Notes: generated from the letters alone by a model not told the origin. A stretch of 64,000 nucleotides of DNA from Cupriavidus sp. IDO (GCF_000812465.1 NZ_JWMA01000018.1:1-64000); one strand, 5' to 3'. Shown: positions 9,286 through 18,632, counted from the first letter of the stretch. Numbers and translations are program-made.

Positions 9286-10307
9286 TTTCACCGACGGCAC
9301 CCATCCGCCATGGCGGCGACCTGCGCGCGGCAGTACGCCGCTACGGGCGCCCCGCCGCCGACTGGCTCGACCTTTCGACGGGCATCAACCCCACCGGCTA
9401 TCCGGTGCCGCAGTTGCCCGCACAGGCATGGCAGCGCCTGCCCGAAGACGACGATGGCCTGTCCGAAGCCGCGGCGCTGGCCTACGGTGCGCCGCATGCA
9501 CTGCCGGTGGCAGGCTCGCAGGCGGCCATCCGCGCATTGCCGCCATTGCTCAGGCCGGGACGCGTGGGCATCGCCGCGCTGGGATACAGCGAGTACGCGC
9601 CTGCATTTGCCGCTGCCGGGCATGAGGTCGTGTTGCTGGCCGAATCGGATTTCATGCAGGCCGGGTTGCCCGACCGGCGCGGCCTGGACCATCTCGTGGT
9701 GGTCAACCCGAACAATCCGACCGGCCGCCTGCTGCCGGCCGGAACGCTCGCCGACTGGCACGCCGCACTGGCCGCGCGCGGCGGCACACTGCTGCTCGAT
9801 GAAGCGTTCATGGACTGCACGCCCCGGCATTCGCTGTGTTCCCGTTCGGGCGAAACCGGGCTGTTGGTGCTGCGCTCGATCGGCAAGTTCTATGGACTGG
9901 CGGGGATACGCTGCGGCTTCGTGCTGGGCGCCGCACCACTGCTCGCTGCCCTGCGCGAGCGGCTCGGTCACTGGACCGTATCCGGCCCCGCGCGCGAAGT
10001 GGCCCGCCTTGCGCTGGCCGATCCCGGCTGGCAGGCTGCCACCCGGAACCAGCTTGCCGCAGCCGGCGAACGCCTTGCCGCGCTGCTGGCACGACACGGC
10101 CTGGCGCCGGTCATGCAGCCGCTTTTTTGCTGGGTGCCGCATCCCGAGGCAGCGCGACTGCACGAAGCGCTGGCCGGGCACGGCATCTGGACACGCCTGT
10201 TCGATGCCGCCGCCGACTGCCCGCCGAGCCTGCGCCTTGGCCTGCCACCCGACCTGCCGCAGGCATGGCAGCGGCTTGACGATGCGCTGGCCAGCGTGCC
10301 GGCCTGA
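9282..10307 (+). CDS. cobD: Threonine-phosphate decarboxylase
   Basis: This 341-residue PLP-dependent class I/II aminotransferase-fold enzyme (CobD, also CobC in the aerobic nomenclature) makes (R)-1-amino-2-propanol O-2-phosphate for the corrinoid linker. Family marks are [12 protein letters not shown] (30-41), [10 protein letters not shown] (140-149), LLDEAFMD (171-178) and the PLP lysine Lys202 in [14 protein letters not shown] at 9282 is chosen because it forms a GTGA overlap with the cbiB stop and keeps the conserved HGGD start. Confidence 0.94.
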   Translation: MISPTAPIRHGGDLRAAVRRYGRPAADWLDLSTGINPTGYPVPQLPAQAWQRLPEDDDGLSEAAALAYGAPHALPVAGSQAAIRALPPLLRPGRVGIAALGYSEYAPAFAAAGHEVVLLAESDFMQAGLPDRRGLDHLVVVNPNNPTGRLLPAGTLADWHAALAARGGTLLLDEAFMDCTPRHSLCSRSGETGLLVLRSIGKFYGLAGIRCGFVLGAAPLLAALRERLGHWTVSGPAREVARLALADPGWQAATRNQLAAAGERLAALLARHGLAPVMQPLFCWVPHPEAARLHEALAGHGIWTRLFDAAADCPPSLRLGLPPDLPQAWQRLDDALASVPA

Positions 10308-10325
10308 GAACCGAAAACAATACTG

Positions 10326-11237
10326 ATGCCCGCTGCTCTCTCCGTCGCCCGCGCGACCCTCATCACCGCCCTGCTGCTGTCAGCCAGCGCAAACGCGGCC
10401 ATTTCCGTCGTCGACGATGCCGGGCAGACCGTCACGCTCGCCCAGCCCGCGCGCCGCGTGGTCTCGCTGGCGCCGCATGTCACCGAGCTGATCTATGCCG
10501 CCGGCGGCGGCGATCGCATCGTCGGCACCGTCAGCTACAGCGACTACCCGCCGCAGGCCCGCGACATCCCGCGCGTGGGCGACAACAAGGCGCTCGATCT
10601 CGAACGCATCGCCGCGCTCAAGCCCGACCTGATCGTGGTCTGGCGGCACGGCAATGCGCAGAAGCAGACTGACCGGCTGAAGGCGCTCGGCATGCCGCTG
10701 TTCTACAGCGAGCCGCGCCGGCTGGAATCGATCCCCGAGAACCTCGAGAAACTGGGCACACTGCTCGGCACCGAACCGGTGGCCCGGCGCGCGGCTGACA
10801 GCTTCCGCCAGCAGGTCGAGACACTGCGCAAGACCTATGCCGCGCGAGCGCCGGTGACAGTGTTCTACCAGGTCTGGCAGCAGCCGCTGATGACGCTCAA
10901 CGGCCAGCACCTGGTCAGCGACCTGCTGGCGCTGTGCGGCGGCCGCAACCTGTTTGCCGCGGAAGCGCCGCTGGTGCCGACGGTATCGGTCGAAGCCGTG
11001 GTGGCAGGCAATCCCGAAGCGATGCTTACCGCCGGCATGGGCGCCACGCGGTCAGACCGGCCGCTTGCGGATTTTTCGATGTGGGAACGCTGGAAGCAGG
11101 TCACCGCCGTGGCGCGCGGCAACCTGTTCGTGATCGACGGCGATCTCGTCAATCGCGCCGGCCCGCGCGTGGTGCAAGGCGCGGAGCAGATCTGCAAGGA
11201 TCTCGACGTCGCGCGTTCGCGCCGCCCGGCCCGCTGA
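10326..11237 (+). CDS. btuF: Cobalamin-binding periplasmic protein (BtuF-like)
   Basis: The 303-residue protein has a Sec signal peptide (hydrophobic to about residue 24, ASANA-AISVVDD) and a class III substrate-binding fold: VSLAPHVTELIYAAG, GTVSYSDYPPQA, ALKPDLIVVW. It would capture cobalamin or cobinamide and deliver it to BtuCD. Family members also bind haem or siderophores; the cobalamin call rests on its place after cobD and opposite btuCD. Its stop TGA at 11235-11237 abuts the stop of the convergent cobC. Confidence 0.88.
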   Translation: MPAALSVARATLITALLLSASANAAISVVDDAGQTVTLAQPARRVVSLAPHVTELIYAAGGGDRIVGTVSYSDYPPQARDIPRVGDNKALDLERIAALKPDLIVVWRHGNAQKQTDRLKALGMPLFYSEPRRLESIPENLEKLGTLLGTEPVARRAADSFRQQVETLRKTYAARAPVTVFYQVWQQPLMTLNGQHLVSDLLALCGGRNLFAAEAPLVPTVSVEAVVAGNPEAMLTAGMGATRSDRPLADFSMWERWKQVTAVARGNLFVIDGDLVNRAGPRVVQGAEQICKDLDVARSRRPAR

Positions 11238-11822
11238 TCACGCCGCGCCGCGGTTCCACCACGCCAGCTGCGGCTGCGTATAGCCGAGCCGGAACAGGCA
11301 GCTGGCGCCGAACGCCAGCTCCCAGCCGAGCGTGCGGTCCAGCGGCAGGCGCAGCCAGTGGGCCGCCAACATGCGCATCGGCCCGGCGTGGCCCACCACC
11401 CAGATGCAGCTATCCTGCGCGCCGCCGAGCGTGTCTGCCCACGCGGTCACGCGCGCCATCGCCTGTGCCGCGCTCTCGCCGCCGTGCGGGCGGCCTTCGA
11501 GCAGATGGCCGGCCCAGTCGTCCAGTTCGGCGCGCGGAATGACATCCCAGGGCTTGCCTTCCCAGTCACCGAAATCCAGTTCACGCAGGCGGGGCTCCAC
11601 TTCAATGGCAGGTTCGGCCAGCGTCAACGCGCGCATCAGCGCCTTGGCCGTATCGCCGGCACGCAGGAGCGGACTGGTGACAACGCGTTGCGGCACGGGC
11701 AACGCTGCGACGATGGCCGTTGGCGCGGGCGTCATCGGCACCGCCAGCGACAGGTCCAGGTTGCCATAGCAGATGCCCGGCGCCACGTCCGGACGCGCGT
11801 GGCGGATCAGGACCACGTCCAT
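11238..11822 (-). CDS. cobC: Alpha-ribazole phosphatase, histidine phosphatase family
   Basis: The 194-residue histidine phosphatase has the catalytic LIRHARPD at 5-12 (RHG-type loop with Ala for Gly), LRELDFGDWEGKPW in the middle, and VVGHAGPMR as the second His motif. It would remove the phosphate from alpha-ribazole-5'-phosphate or adenosylcobalamin-5'-phosphate. The start at 11822 overlaps the cobS end by 16 bp, so it is the last gene of the btuB operon. A longer frame to 12197 is just the cobS antiframe. Confidence 0.9.
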   Translation of the reverse strand: MDVVLIRHARPDVAPGICYGNLDLSLAVPMTPAPTAIVAALPVPQRVVTSPLLRAGDTAKALMRALTLAEPAIEVEPRLRELDFGDWEGKPWDVIPRAELDDWAGHLLEGRPHGGESAAQAMARVTAWADTLGGAQDSCIWVVGHAGPMRMLAAHWLRLPLDRTLGWELAFGASCLFRLGYTQPQLAWWNRGAA

Positions 11823-12625
11823 GCCGCCGCCACCAGGTAGATGAGGAGTTCGGCCAGCTGCTGGGCCATGCCCAGGCAGTCGCCGGTATAGCCGCCAATG
11901 CGCCGCACGAAATAGCGGCCCAGCAGCAGGCGCAACACGACCAGCGCCGCCACCGTCACAGCGGCAAACGCAGGCGACACCAGCCACAACGGCAGGACGC
12001 CGCAGAGCAGTGCGAAGACCAGCCCCTTGCCAGCCAGCCGCTGCGCCACGGGCTTGGCCTTGCCTTCCGGCCTCACATACTCGAGCGTGGCCAGGTAGCT
12101 CGCTGCCATCGCGCGGCTGGCGCCGTGCGCCGCAAACAGCACCAGCAGCAACTCGGACAAGCCGCTGCGCGCACCAATGGCTGCCAGCAGCTGCCATTTC
12201 AGCAGCAGCGCCAACACCAGTGCGATGGCGCCGAAGGCGCCGGTGCGCGAGTCATGCATGATGCGCAGCACGTCCTCGCGCTGCCACGCGCCGCCAAAGG
12301 CATCGACGCAATCGGCAAGGCCATCCTCGTGGAACGCACCGGTCAGCAGCAGCGTGACGGCCATGCCCAGCAGCACTGCCACGCCTGGCGGCCACCACTG
12401 CATCGCGCCCCATGTCGCCAGCACCGCCACGGCACCCACTAGCAGCCCAACCAGCGGAAAGTACCGCGCCGCGGCGTTCAGGTAGCGTGGCTCGAAGCCG
12501 ACCCAGCGCGCCAGCCCGGCCGGCAGCGGTACCCGCGTGAAATAGCCAAGCGCGGTCAGGAAGAACCGGAGCTCATCGCCCATGCTGGCAGGTGGCCGCG
12601 GAGTCGGCGCCGGATCGGATGACAT
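11807..12625 (-). CDS. cobS: Adenosylcobinamide-GDP ribazoletransferase (cobalamin synthase)
   Basis: The 272-residue polytopic membrane enzyme joins adenosylcobinamide-GDP with alpha-ribazole (phosphate), the last assembly step. The family signature FHEDGLADCVDAFGG lies at about 96-110, and GGYTGDCLGMAQQL near the C-terminus. About six hydrophobic segments are visible. Its start is 3 bp from the cobT stop and its end overlaps cobC. It acts with CobU and CobT. Confidence 0.96.
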   Translation of the reverse strand: MSSDPAPTPRPPASMGDELRFFLTALGYFTRVPLPAGLARWVGFEPRYLNAAARYFPLVGLLVGAVAVLATWGAMQWWPPGVAVLLGMAVTLLLTGAFHEDGLADCVDAFGGAWQREDVLRIMHDSRTGAFGAIALVLALLLKWQLLAAIGARSGLSELLLVLFAAHGASRAMAASYLATLEYVRPEGKAKPVAQRLAGKGLVFALLCGVLPLWLVSPAFAAVTVAALVVLRLLLGRYFVRRIGGYTGDCLGMAQQLAELLIYLVAAAWTWS

Positions 12626-12628
12626 GGC

Positions 12629-13669
12629 TTAAGTGGACGCCGTGCTGACGCCCGCACCGCTGAAGGTCGCCATCTCGTTCAGGAAGGCCGCGGCCGACGC
12701 CACCAGCGGCCATGCCAGTGCCGCGCCGGTGCCCTCGCCCAGGCGCAGGTCCAGCGCCAGCAGCGGCTCGGCCTTGAAGTGATCGAGCAGGGCGCGATGG
12801 CCGCGCTCGTGCGAGCAATGCGAGAACACGCAGTACTGCAGCACCTTCGGGTCGATCCGCTGCGCCACCAGCAATGCCGCCGACGCGATGAAGCCGTCGA
12901 CCAGGATCACCATGCGGCTTGCCGCGGCGGCAAGGAAGGCGCCGGTCATCATCGCGACCTCGAAGCCGCCGAAGGCCGCCAGCACATCGAGCGGCTCTAC
13001 TGCATCGGCATGGAGGGCCAGCGCACGCTCGAGCACTTCACGCTTGCGCGCGAGGCCGGCGTCGTCCAGCCCGGTGCCGCGCCCGATGCAATCAGCCAGC
13101 GGCTGACCGGTGAGCCGGCTCATCAGGCATGCGGCCGACGAGGTATTGGCAATGCCCATCTCGCCAAAGCCGATCACATTGCAGCCCTGCTGCGCGTGGC
13201 GCAGCACGCGGGCCATGCCGGCGGTCATGGCAGCTGCGAGTTGCTCCGCCGTCATCGCGCGCGTCTCGGCGAAATTGCGGGTGCCGTCGGCAATGCGGCA
13301 ATTGACCAGGCCGGGCGATGCCGGCAGCGGCGCGCGCACGCCGGCATCCACCACTTCCAGCGCAATGCCGTGCAGGCGCGAGAACACATTGATGGCCGCG
13401 CCGCCGCCCAGGAAATTGAGCACCATCTGCGCGGTCACTTCCGCCGGGTAGGCGCTGACGCCGGCATCGGCCACGCCGTGGTCGCCGGCAAAGACGATCA
13501 CGGTCGGGCGCTTGAGCTCGGGCCGGGTCGTGCCGCAGATCTGGCCGAGCTGCAGCGCAAGGGTTTCAAGGCGGCCGAGCGCGCCGAGGGGCTTGGTCTT
13601 GTCATCGATGGCGGCCTGCAGGACAGGACGCAGCGCGTCATCGAGGGGGGCGATTTCCGGAAACTGCAT
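12629..13669 (-). CDS. cobT: Nicotinate-nucleotide-dimethylbenzimidazole phosphoribosyltransferase
   Basis: The 346-residue cytosolic enzyme transfers phosphoribose from nicotinate mononucleotide to the lower base, usually 5,6-dimethylbenzimidazole, to make alpha-ribazole phosphate. Diagnostic blocks are PLGALGRLETLALQL, VFAGDHGVADAGVSAYP, IGFGEMGIANTSSAA and a Glu-containing C-terminal LRLGEGTGAALAWP, whose Glu is the catalytic base in the family. Length is normal. It is in the btuB operon, 50 bp after cobO. Confidence 0.97.
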   Translation of the reverse strand: MQFPEIAPLDDALRPVLQAAIDDKTKPLGALGRLETLALQLGQICGTTRPELKRPTVIVFAGDHGVADAGVSAYPAEVTAQMVLNFLGGGAAINVFSRLHGIALEVVDAGVRAPLPASPGLVNCRIADGTRNFAETRAMTAEQLAAAMTAGMARVLRHAQQGCNVIGFGEMGIANTSSAACLMSRLTGQPLADCIGRGTGLDDAGLARKREVLERALALHADAVEPLDVLAAFGGFEVAMMTGAFLAAAASRMVILVDGFIASAALLVAQRIDPKVLQYCVFSHCSHERGHRALLDHFKAEPLLALDLRLGEGTGAALAWPLVASAAAFLNEMATFSGAGVSTAST

Positions 13670-13719
13670 GGTGTGGATACGGTACGGGCTATAAGAGGGA
13701 ATTGCTGCGCAGTGTACTG

Positions 13720-14355
13720 CTACATTTCCACGCCGCGCTGGGCCTTGATGCCCTGCTGGAAAGCGTGCTTGACCGGTGTCATGTCGGTGACCGTGTCGGC
13801 CGCCTCCACCAACGCCGGCGGCGCGCCGCGGCCCGTGATGACCACGTGCTGCATCGGCGGGCGGGCAAGCAGATCGGCAATGACCTGATCCACATCGAGA
13901 TAGTGCAGTTTCAGCGCGATATTCAGCTCATCGAGCAGCACGAGGCCAATCTCCGGATCGCGCAGCATGCCGCGCGCGATTTCCCATGCGGCCTCGGCCT
14001 TGGCCACGTCGCGCGCACGGTCCTGGGTTTCCCAGGTGTAGCCCTCGCCCATCACGTGGAAGTCGCACACTTCGGGAAAGCGGCGCAGGAACATCTCCTC
14101 GCCGCTGGGAAATGCACCCTTGATGAACTGCACGACGCCCGTATGCATGCCATGCCCGAGCGCACGCACCACCATGCCGAAGCCCGAGCTGGACTTGCCC
14201 TTGCCATTGCCGGTGGTGATCACGATCACGCCGCGCTCGGTCTGCGCGGCCGCGATCTTGGCGTCGATCACGTCCTTCTTGCGGACCATGCGCGCCTTGT
14301 GGCGGGCATCGCGGCCGTCGTCATCGGTGGGATTGGTGTTGTCGGTATCGCTCAT
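13720..14355 (-). CDS. cobO: Cob(I)yrinic acid a,c-diamide adenosyltransferase
   Basis: The 211-residue CobA/CobO/BtuR-type corrinoid adenosyltransferase attaches the 5'-deoxyadenosyl group from ATP to Co(I) corrinoids. The P-loop TGNGKGKSSSGFG is at about 40-52, with LLDELNIALKLHYLD and VITGRGAPPAL further on. The start at 14355 forms an ATGA overlap with the btuD stop; the frame continuing upstream is antigene sequence. The enzyme serves both salvage and de novo routes. Confidence 0.96.
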   Translation of the reverse strand: MSDTDNTNPTDDDGRDARHKARMVRKKDVIDAKIAAAQTERGVIVITTGNGKGKSSSGFGMVVRALGHGMHTGVVQFIKGAFPSGEEMFLRRFPEVCDFHVMGEGYTWETQDRARDVAKAEAAWEIARGMLRDPEIGLVLLDELNIALKLHYLDVDQVIADLLARPPMQHVVITGRGAPPALVEAADTVTDMTPVKHAFQQGIKAQRGVEM

Positions 14356-15185
14356 GGTTGCTTGCCTTTTGGTCCGTGACGGGGAACGCCATCGGGAATC
14401 AGCGCGGTATGCACGCCGTCGCTGACGCTGACGATCGGGGTGCGCAGTGCGCGCGAACATTGTTCGGGAGTCAGCACCTGCTGCGCAGGGCCGTGCAGCG
14501 CGCTGCCGTCCTCGGACATCAGCAGCGCATGGGTGGCGTAGCGGCGCGCCAGGTTCAGGTCGTGCAGGATCACCACGATGGCATGGCGGCCGGCCCGTGC
14601 CAGCGCGGACACCGCTTCCAGCACCATGATCTGGTGGCGCAGGTCCAGGTGGGAGACCGGCTCGTCCAGCAGCAGCAACGGCGCCTGCTGCGCCAGCACC
14701 GCGGCCAGAGATGCGCGCTGGCGCTCGCCGCCGGAAAGCGTCAGCACGTCGCGCGCGGCCAGTGCTTCGAGGTCCATCGCCTCGATGGCGGCACGCACCA
14801 CGCTGTCGTCCTCGCGACCGCTCCAGCCCCAGCCGGACAGATGCGGATGCCGTCCGACCCGCACCGCGTCGAGCACCGACATCGAGAACGTATCGTGCAC
14901 CGCCTGCGGCAGGTAGGCGCGCAGCCTGGCCAGCGCGCCCGGCGCCATCCGGCCCATCGGTTCACCGTTGATGACGACGCTGCCGCCATCCGCGTGCCGC
15001 AGTCCGGCCAGCACGCCCATCAGGGTCGACTTGCCGACGCCATTGGGGCCAGCCACGCACCACAACTGGCCTGCGCCAATCTCCAGCGCCAGCCGCTCGG
15101 CCAGCACGCGTGTGCCGGTGCGCAACCGCACGTCACGCAGCGTCAGCACGGGACAGGCGGCGAGCGGCTCGGACCAGTGGCTCAT
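14352..15185 (-). CDS. btuD: Cobalamin ABC transporter ATPase (BtuD-like)
   Basis: The 277-residue ATPase of the FecE/BtuD/HmuV group has Walker A GPNGVGKSTL at about 47-56, signature LSGGERQRASLA, and Walker B LLLLDEPVSHLD. It powers import of corrinoid through BtuC. It overlaps btuC and cobO by 4 bp each. Substrate is inferred from its operon with btuB and cobalamin enzymes; the family also includes haem and siderophore importers. Confidence 0.93.
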   Translation of the reverse strand: MSHWSEPLAACPVLTLRDVRLRTGTRVLAERLALEIGAGQLWCVAGPNGVGKSTLMGVLAGLRHADGGSVVINGEPMGRMAPGALARLRAYLPQAVHDTFSMSVLDAVRVGRHPHLSGWGWSGREDDSVVRAAIEAMDLEALAARDVLTLSGGERQRASLAAVLAQQAPLLLLDEPVSHLDLRHQIMVLEAVSALARAGRHAIVVILHDLNLARRYATHALLMSEDGSALHGPAQQVLTPEQCSRALRTPIVSVSDGVHTALIPDGVPRHGPKGKQP

Positions 15186-16189
15186 CGCGGCCTCCGCAAC
15201 AGCAGGTAGAGGAAAGTGGGCACGCCGAGCAGCGCGGTGATGACACCCACCGGCAGTTGCGCCGGTGCGATCACGGTGCGGGCGATAACGTCGGCCGCCA
15301 TCAGCAGCGCCCCCCCAAGCAGTGCGGAAGCCGGCAGCAGCAGGCGCTGGTCATTGCCCCACGCCAGCCGCACCAGGTGCGGCACCACCAGCCCGACAAA
15401 GCCGATCGAGCCCGCCGTGGTGATGGCAGCCGCGATCGAGACCGATGCCAGCACGAACGTGGCCAGCCTGACCCGCCCTACCCGCACGCCAAGCGACTGC
15501 GCCACCGTTTCGCCGAGCAGCATGACGTTGAGCGAACGCGCCATCGGCATCGTCAGCAACAGCGCCGCCACCAGCGTCGTCAGCGCCACGCCGTAGGAGG
15601 CTGTTCCGCTCAGGTCGCCGGTCAGCCAGAACAGCATGCCGCGCAGCCGCGATTCCGGTGCGACGGAGAGGATCAGCGTGATCAGCGCGCCCCAGCCGGC
15701 GGCCAGGATCACACCGGTCAGCAACAGGCGTGCGCCGGCTTCGTGATGGCCACCCTGTACCTGAGGATGGAGCAGGTCGCGCCGCGCCAGCGTGGCCACC
15801 AGCACCATCGATAACAACGCGCCGCCGGCCGCGCCAGCCTGGATGGCCCACAGCGGCAGCATCATCAGCATGGCGCCGAGCGCGCCGGTGGCAGCGCCGC
15901 CGGAAACCCCCAGCACATACGGTTCCGCGAGCGGATTGCGCAGCAAGACCTGCATCTGCGCGCCCGACAGCGCCAGCAGGCCGCCGCACGCAAATGCCGC
16001 CGCCGCACGCGGCAGGCGCAGCTCGCGCACGATCGCGCCCGCGGTGCCGGTGTCGGCGCCGGTCAGTGCCTGCCACAGCTGGCCGGCGCTCATCGACACG
16101 CTTCCCAGCGCCAGCGACAGCAGGAACACCGCCAGCGCCGCGGCGGCAAGCGCCAGCCAGACCGCGAGTGCGCGCCTGAAATCAGCCAT
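15182..16189 (-). CDS. btuC: Cobalamin ABC transporter permease (BtuC-like)
   Basis: The 335-residue FecCD/BtuC permease has about ten hydrophobic helices, starting with VWLALAAAALAVFLLSLALG. It has the family motifs LRLPRAAAAFACGGLLALSGAQ, NPLAEPYVLGVSGGA and GSIGFVGLVVPHLVR, the last being the coupling-helix region that touches BtuD. It lies 15 bp after btuB and overlaps btuD by 4 bp. Confidence 0.95.
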   Translation of the reverse strand: MADFRRALAVWLALAAAALAVFLLSLALGSVSMSAGQLWQALTGADTGTAGAIVRELRLPRAAAAFACGGLLALSGAQMQVLLRNPLAEPYVLGVSGGAATGALGAMLMMLPLWAIQAGAAGGALLSMVLVATLARRDLLHPQVQGGHHEAGARLLLTGVILAAGWGALITLILSVAPESRLRGMLFWLTGDLSGTASYGVALTTLVAALLLTMPMARSLNVMLLGETVAQSLGVRVGRVRLATFVLASVSIAAAITTAGSIGFVGLVVPHLVRLAWGNDQRLLLPASALLGGALLMAADVIARTVIAPAQLPVGVITALLGVPTFLYLLLRRPR

Positions 16190-16204
16190 GGCGCGCGCAC
16201 CCGC

Positions 16205-18109
16205 TCATCGCTGGCGCCAGCCCAGCGTGATGAAGCCGGCCCGGCCCTGCGTGTTGTAGGGGAAGGCCAGCTGGTAGTTCTTGTCGAAGAGGTTTTCTAC
16301 CCGGGCGGCGACGAACCATTGCTTGTCGATGTTGTAGCGCGCGTTGAGGTTGACGATACCGTATCCGCCCAGCGTGCGCGAGCCCGTGTCCAGGCGCGAC
16401 GACGACAGCAGCCATTCGCCGCCGAAGCGCCAGTTGCCGAAATTGCGGCCCACGTCCAACGCGGCATGACGGCGCGCGCGGCGCAGCAGTTGCGTATTGG
16501 TCTGCTCGTCGATCGGGTTCTGGAACGTCACGCTGGCGCCCACATCGGTGCCCCACAGCGTGGCGCGCCACGAGGCCTCGACACCTTGTACCTTGGCCTT
16601 GTTGACGTTCTGCGGTGCCAGCAAGCCATTGGCCTGGGTCGCGTTGACGATCAGGTTGTCGTAACGGGTTTCGAAGGCTGTCAGGCGCAGCAGCCCCGTG
16701 CCTTGCGTGTTGTACTGCAGCCCAGCTTCGGCCGATTTGGCCCGTTCAGGCTGCAGGTTTGGATTGCCGAAACCCGGGAAATACAGCTCGTTGAAGGTCG
16801 GTGCGCGGAAAGCGTTGCTGACGCTGGCAATCAGCTTGAGCGCGTCGGTCAGATTGTAGCCATAACCGGCGAAGAAGCTTCCCTGGTTACCGAAGTCCGA
16901 GTAATGATCATTGCGCGCGTTGAGCTGCAACTGATGCTTGCCGAATCGCCCGTCATAGCCACCGAACACGGAGAACACATTGCGGGTCGGACTGAAGACG
17001 GTACCAAAGCTGTTGGCGTCAAGCGCCTGCTGCAGATAGTCGGTACCGAACAACAGTGTATGCGAGGGCGCCAGCGCGTACTCGTTCTGCCAGTTGAACT
17101 GCCGGTTGCGCGTGTTGAAGGTGCCGTTCTTCGTGCCGTTGAGGAAGCTATCGCTGTTGTCTTCGCTCTGCGCCAGCTTGAAATGCGTGGACCAGTCCGG
17201 CAGCACCTTGCCGTTGACGAAGGTGGACAGCGTGTACAGCTCGCTGTTCATCCGGTTGTCGTCGGTGGGACGGCCAAAGGCGCTGTCGAACGACAGCTTG
17301 CTCTTCGAGTAGTAGCCCACGACGCCTGCGTCCCAGTCGGGCGTGAAGCGGTGCTTCACCTGGCCGGACACGCTCTGGTTCTCGTATGGGTTGTCGTTCG
17401 GGTTGGCGCGCGGCGCCTGCGCGGTATTGATGGACGAGAAGCCGTCGGTCTTGTAGGCCGAGCCGGTCAGGTTGAACGAGGTGTCACCGACCTGCCCGCC
17501 GTAGCCGACCGTGCCCTGGCGCGTGTTGTTGCTGCCGTATTCCACCTGCGCATTCGCCGCGGGAGCCTGGCCGGCGCCGCTCTTGGTGAAGATCTGCACC
17601 ACGCCGCCGATGGCGTCGGAGCCGTAGAGCGCCGACACGTTGCCGCGCACGACCTCGATATGGTCGATCTGATCGGGCAGGATATTGGCCAGTTGCGCCG
17701 TGCCGGTACTGGCGGACGAAACGCGCACGCCGTCGATCAGGATCAGGGTCTGGTTCGAATTCGCGCCGCGCATGAACAGCGACGTGTTGGTGCCCATGCC
17801 GCCGTTGGTGGAAAACTCCACGCCGGCCTGGTTGCGCAGCAGCGTGCGCAGGTCGGCCGCCTGCGAGTTGACGATGTCCTCCTGCGTGACCACCGTGGTG
17901 TGCGGCAGCGCCTCGGTAATGGGCTGCGCGGTACGGGTGGAGGTCACCACCACCGGCGCAAGCTGGGTGGCGGTCTTGTCGCCGGCGGCCTGTGCGCGGG
18001 CAACGACGGGAAACAGGCTCGAGGAGGCAACGGCCGCGAGAATGACGGCCACGGAAGGACGCACCGTCGGCACTGCCGGGCGGTTCGACCTGCAAAGCGA
18101 TGAACGCAT
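16205..18109 (-). CDS. btuB: TonB-dependent cobalamin outer-membrane receptor
   Basis: The 634-residue receptor has a signal peptide (cleavage near VVARAQA, about residue 38), a TonB-box-like APVVVTSTR segment, and a plug domain with LLRNQAGVEFSTNGG, TLILIDGVRVS and VEVVRGNVSALYGSDAIGGVVQIFTK-type sequence. A 22-strand-type barrel ends in aromatic-rich WRQR. The start at 18109 gives a proper signal peptide; the frame to 18181 runs into the riboswitch expression platform. It leads the seven-gene operon and is the direct target of the riboswitch. Confidence 0.95.
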   Translation of the reverse strand: MRSSLCRSNRPAVPTVRPSVAVILAAVASSSLFPVVARAQAAGDKTATQLAPVVVTSTRTAQPITEALPHTTVVTQEDIVNSQAADLRTLLRNQAGVEFSTNGGMGTNTSLFMRGANSNQTLILIDGVRVSSASTGTAQLANILPDQIDHIEVVRGNVSALYGSDAIGGVVQIFTKSGAGQAPAANAQVEYGSNNTRQGTVGYGGQVGDTSFNLTGSAYKTDGFSSINTAQAPRANPNDNPYENQSVSGQVKHRFTPDWDAGVVGYYSKSKLSFDSAFGRPTDDNRMNSELYTLSTFVNGKVLPDWSTHFKLAQSEDNSDSFLNGTKNGTFNTRNRQFNWQNEYALAPSHTLLFGTDYLQQALDANSFGTVFSPTRNVFSVFGGYDGRFGKHQLQLNARNDHYSDFGNQGSFFAGYGYNLTDALKLIASVSNAFRAPTFNELYFPGFGNPNLQPERAKSAEAGLQYNTQGTGLLRLTAFETRYDNLIVNATQANGLLAPQNVNKAKVQGVEASWRATLWGTDVGASVTFQNPIDEQTNTQLLRRARRHAALDVGRNFGNWRFGGEWLLSSSRLDTGSRTLGGYGIVNLNARYNIDKQWFVAARVENLFDKNYQLAFPYNTQGRAGFITLGWRQR

Positions 18110-18197
18110 GATGCTGGAATGGATGAGGACGGCCGGGCCCGTTCCCCCGCGGGCCATATGGCGATGAGGCGTGCCGCGCACGGCGGCAGCCCGCGTT

Positions 18198-18405
18198 CAG
18201 GCCGGTATCCGGGCTGGCGACATCAGACTGGCCGCCTTCCCGAACCGTGGATTCAGTGGCGTGTGGCCGGCCCTGCGATGGCAAATCCTCATTGAGCAAG
18301 GACGTGCACACTGCGATCGCTTACCGTTGCGGGGGCAGCACAGGTTGGCCTGCGCGACCTGCTGTCGGCGCCCGGCTCCCTGTTTCCCGTTGAACTGCAA
18401 CCCTG
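18198..18405 (-). ncRNA. Cobalamin riboswitch
   Basis: Read on the minus strand, it has GGGAAAC near 18385-18391, the B12 box CTGCCCCCGCAACGGTAAG at 18321-18339, the loop GCCACTG at 18254-18260, and a closing ATACCGGCCTG at about 18198-18208. These are the conserved blocks of the AdoCbl aptamer in order and spacing. It sits 90 bp before btuB and should lower expression of the btuB-to-cobC operon when cobalamin is plentiful. The 18110-18197 interval would be the expression platform; no U-tract terminator is seen, so translational control is more likely. Confidence 0.95.
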
Positions 18406-18441
18406 TAGTGAACAGAATTGCGAGCACCTGGAACGTGCGCG

Positions 18442-18470
18442 AGTGTAGGCAGTTTCACCACCCGAGTCAA
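18442..18470 (-). promoter_or_regulatory. Promoter of the btuB riboswitch transcript
   Basis: On the minus strand, TTGACT (18465-18470) and TACACT (18442-18447) are separated by exactly 17 bp. This predicts a start near 18435, about 30 bp before the aptamer. Confidence 0.75.
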
Positions 18471-18632
18471 TGCGAGGCCGGGTACGCATTTACCGCCCTG
18501 GAGCGGCACTTTCGACGCAGATGCGTGCAACTTCCGCGCGCAAGACTGGTCAGAACCGCCTCCATCGCATTGTGCCTGACGGCGCTTCGGCTAGAATCCC
18601 GATACCTGACACCCCTGAACATGACAGGCCCT

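Noticed and set aside
16319-18103. 594-residue plus-strand frame
   Set aside because: Antisense to btuB; no family features.
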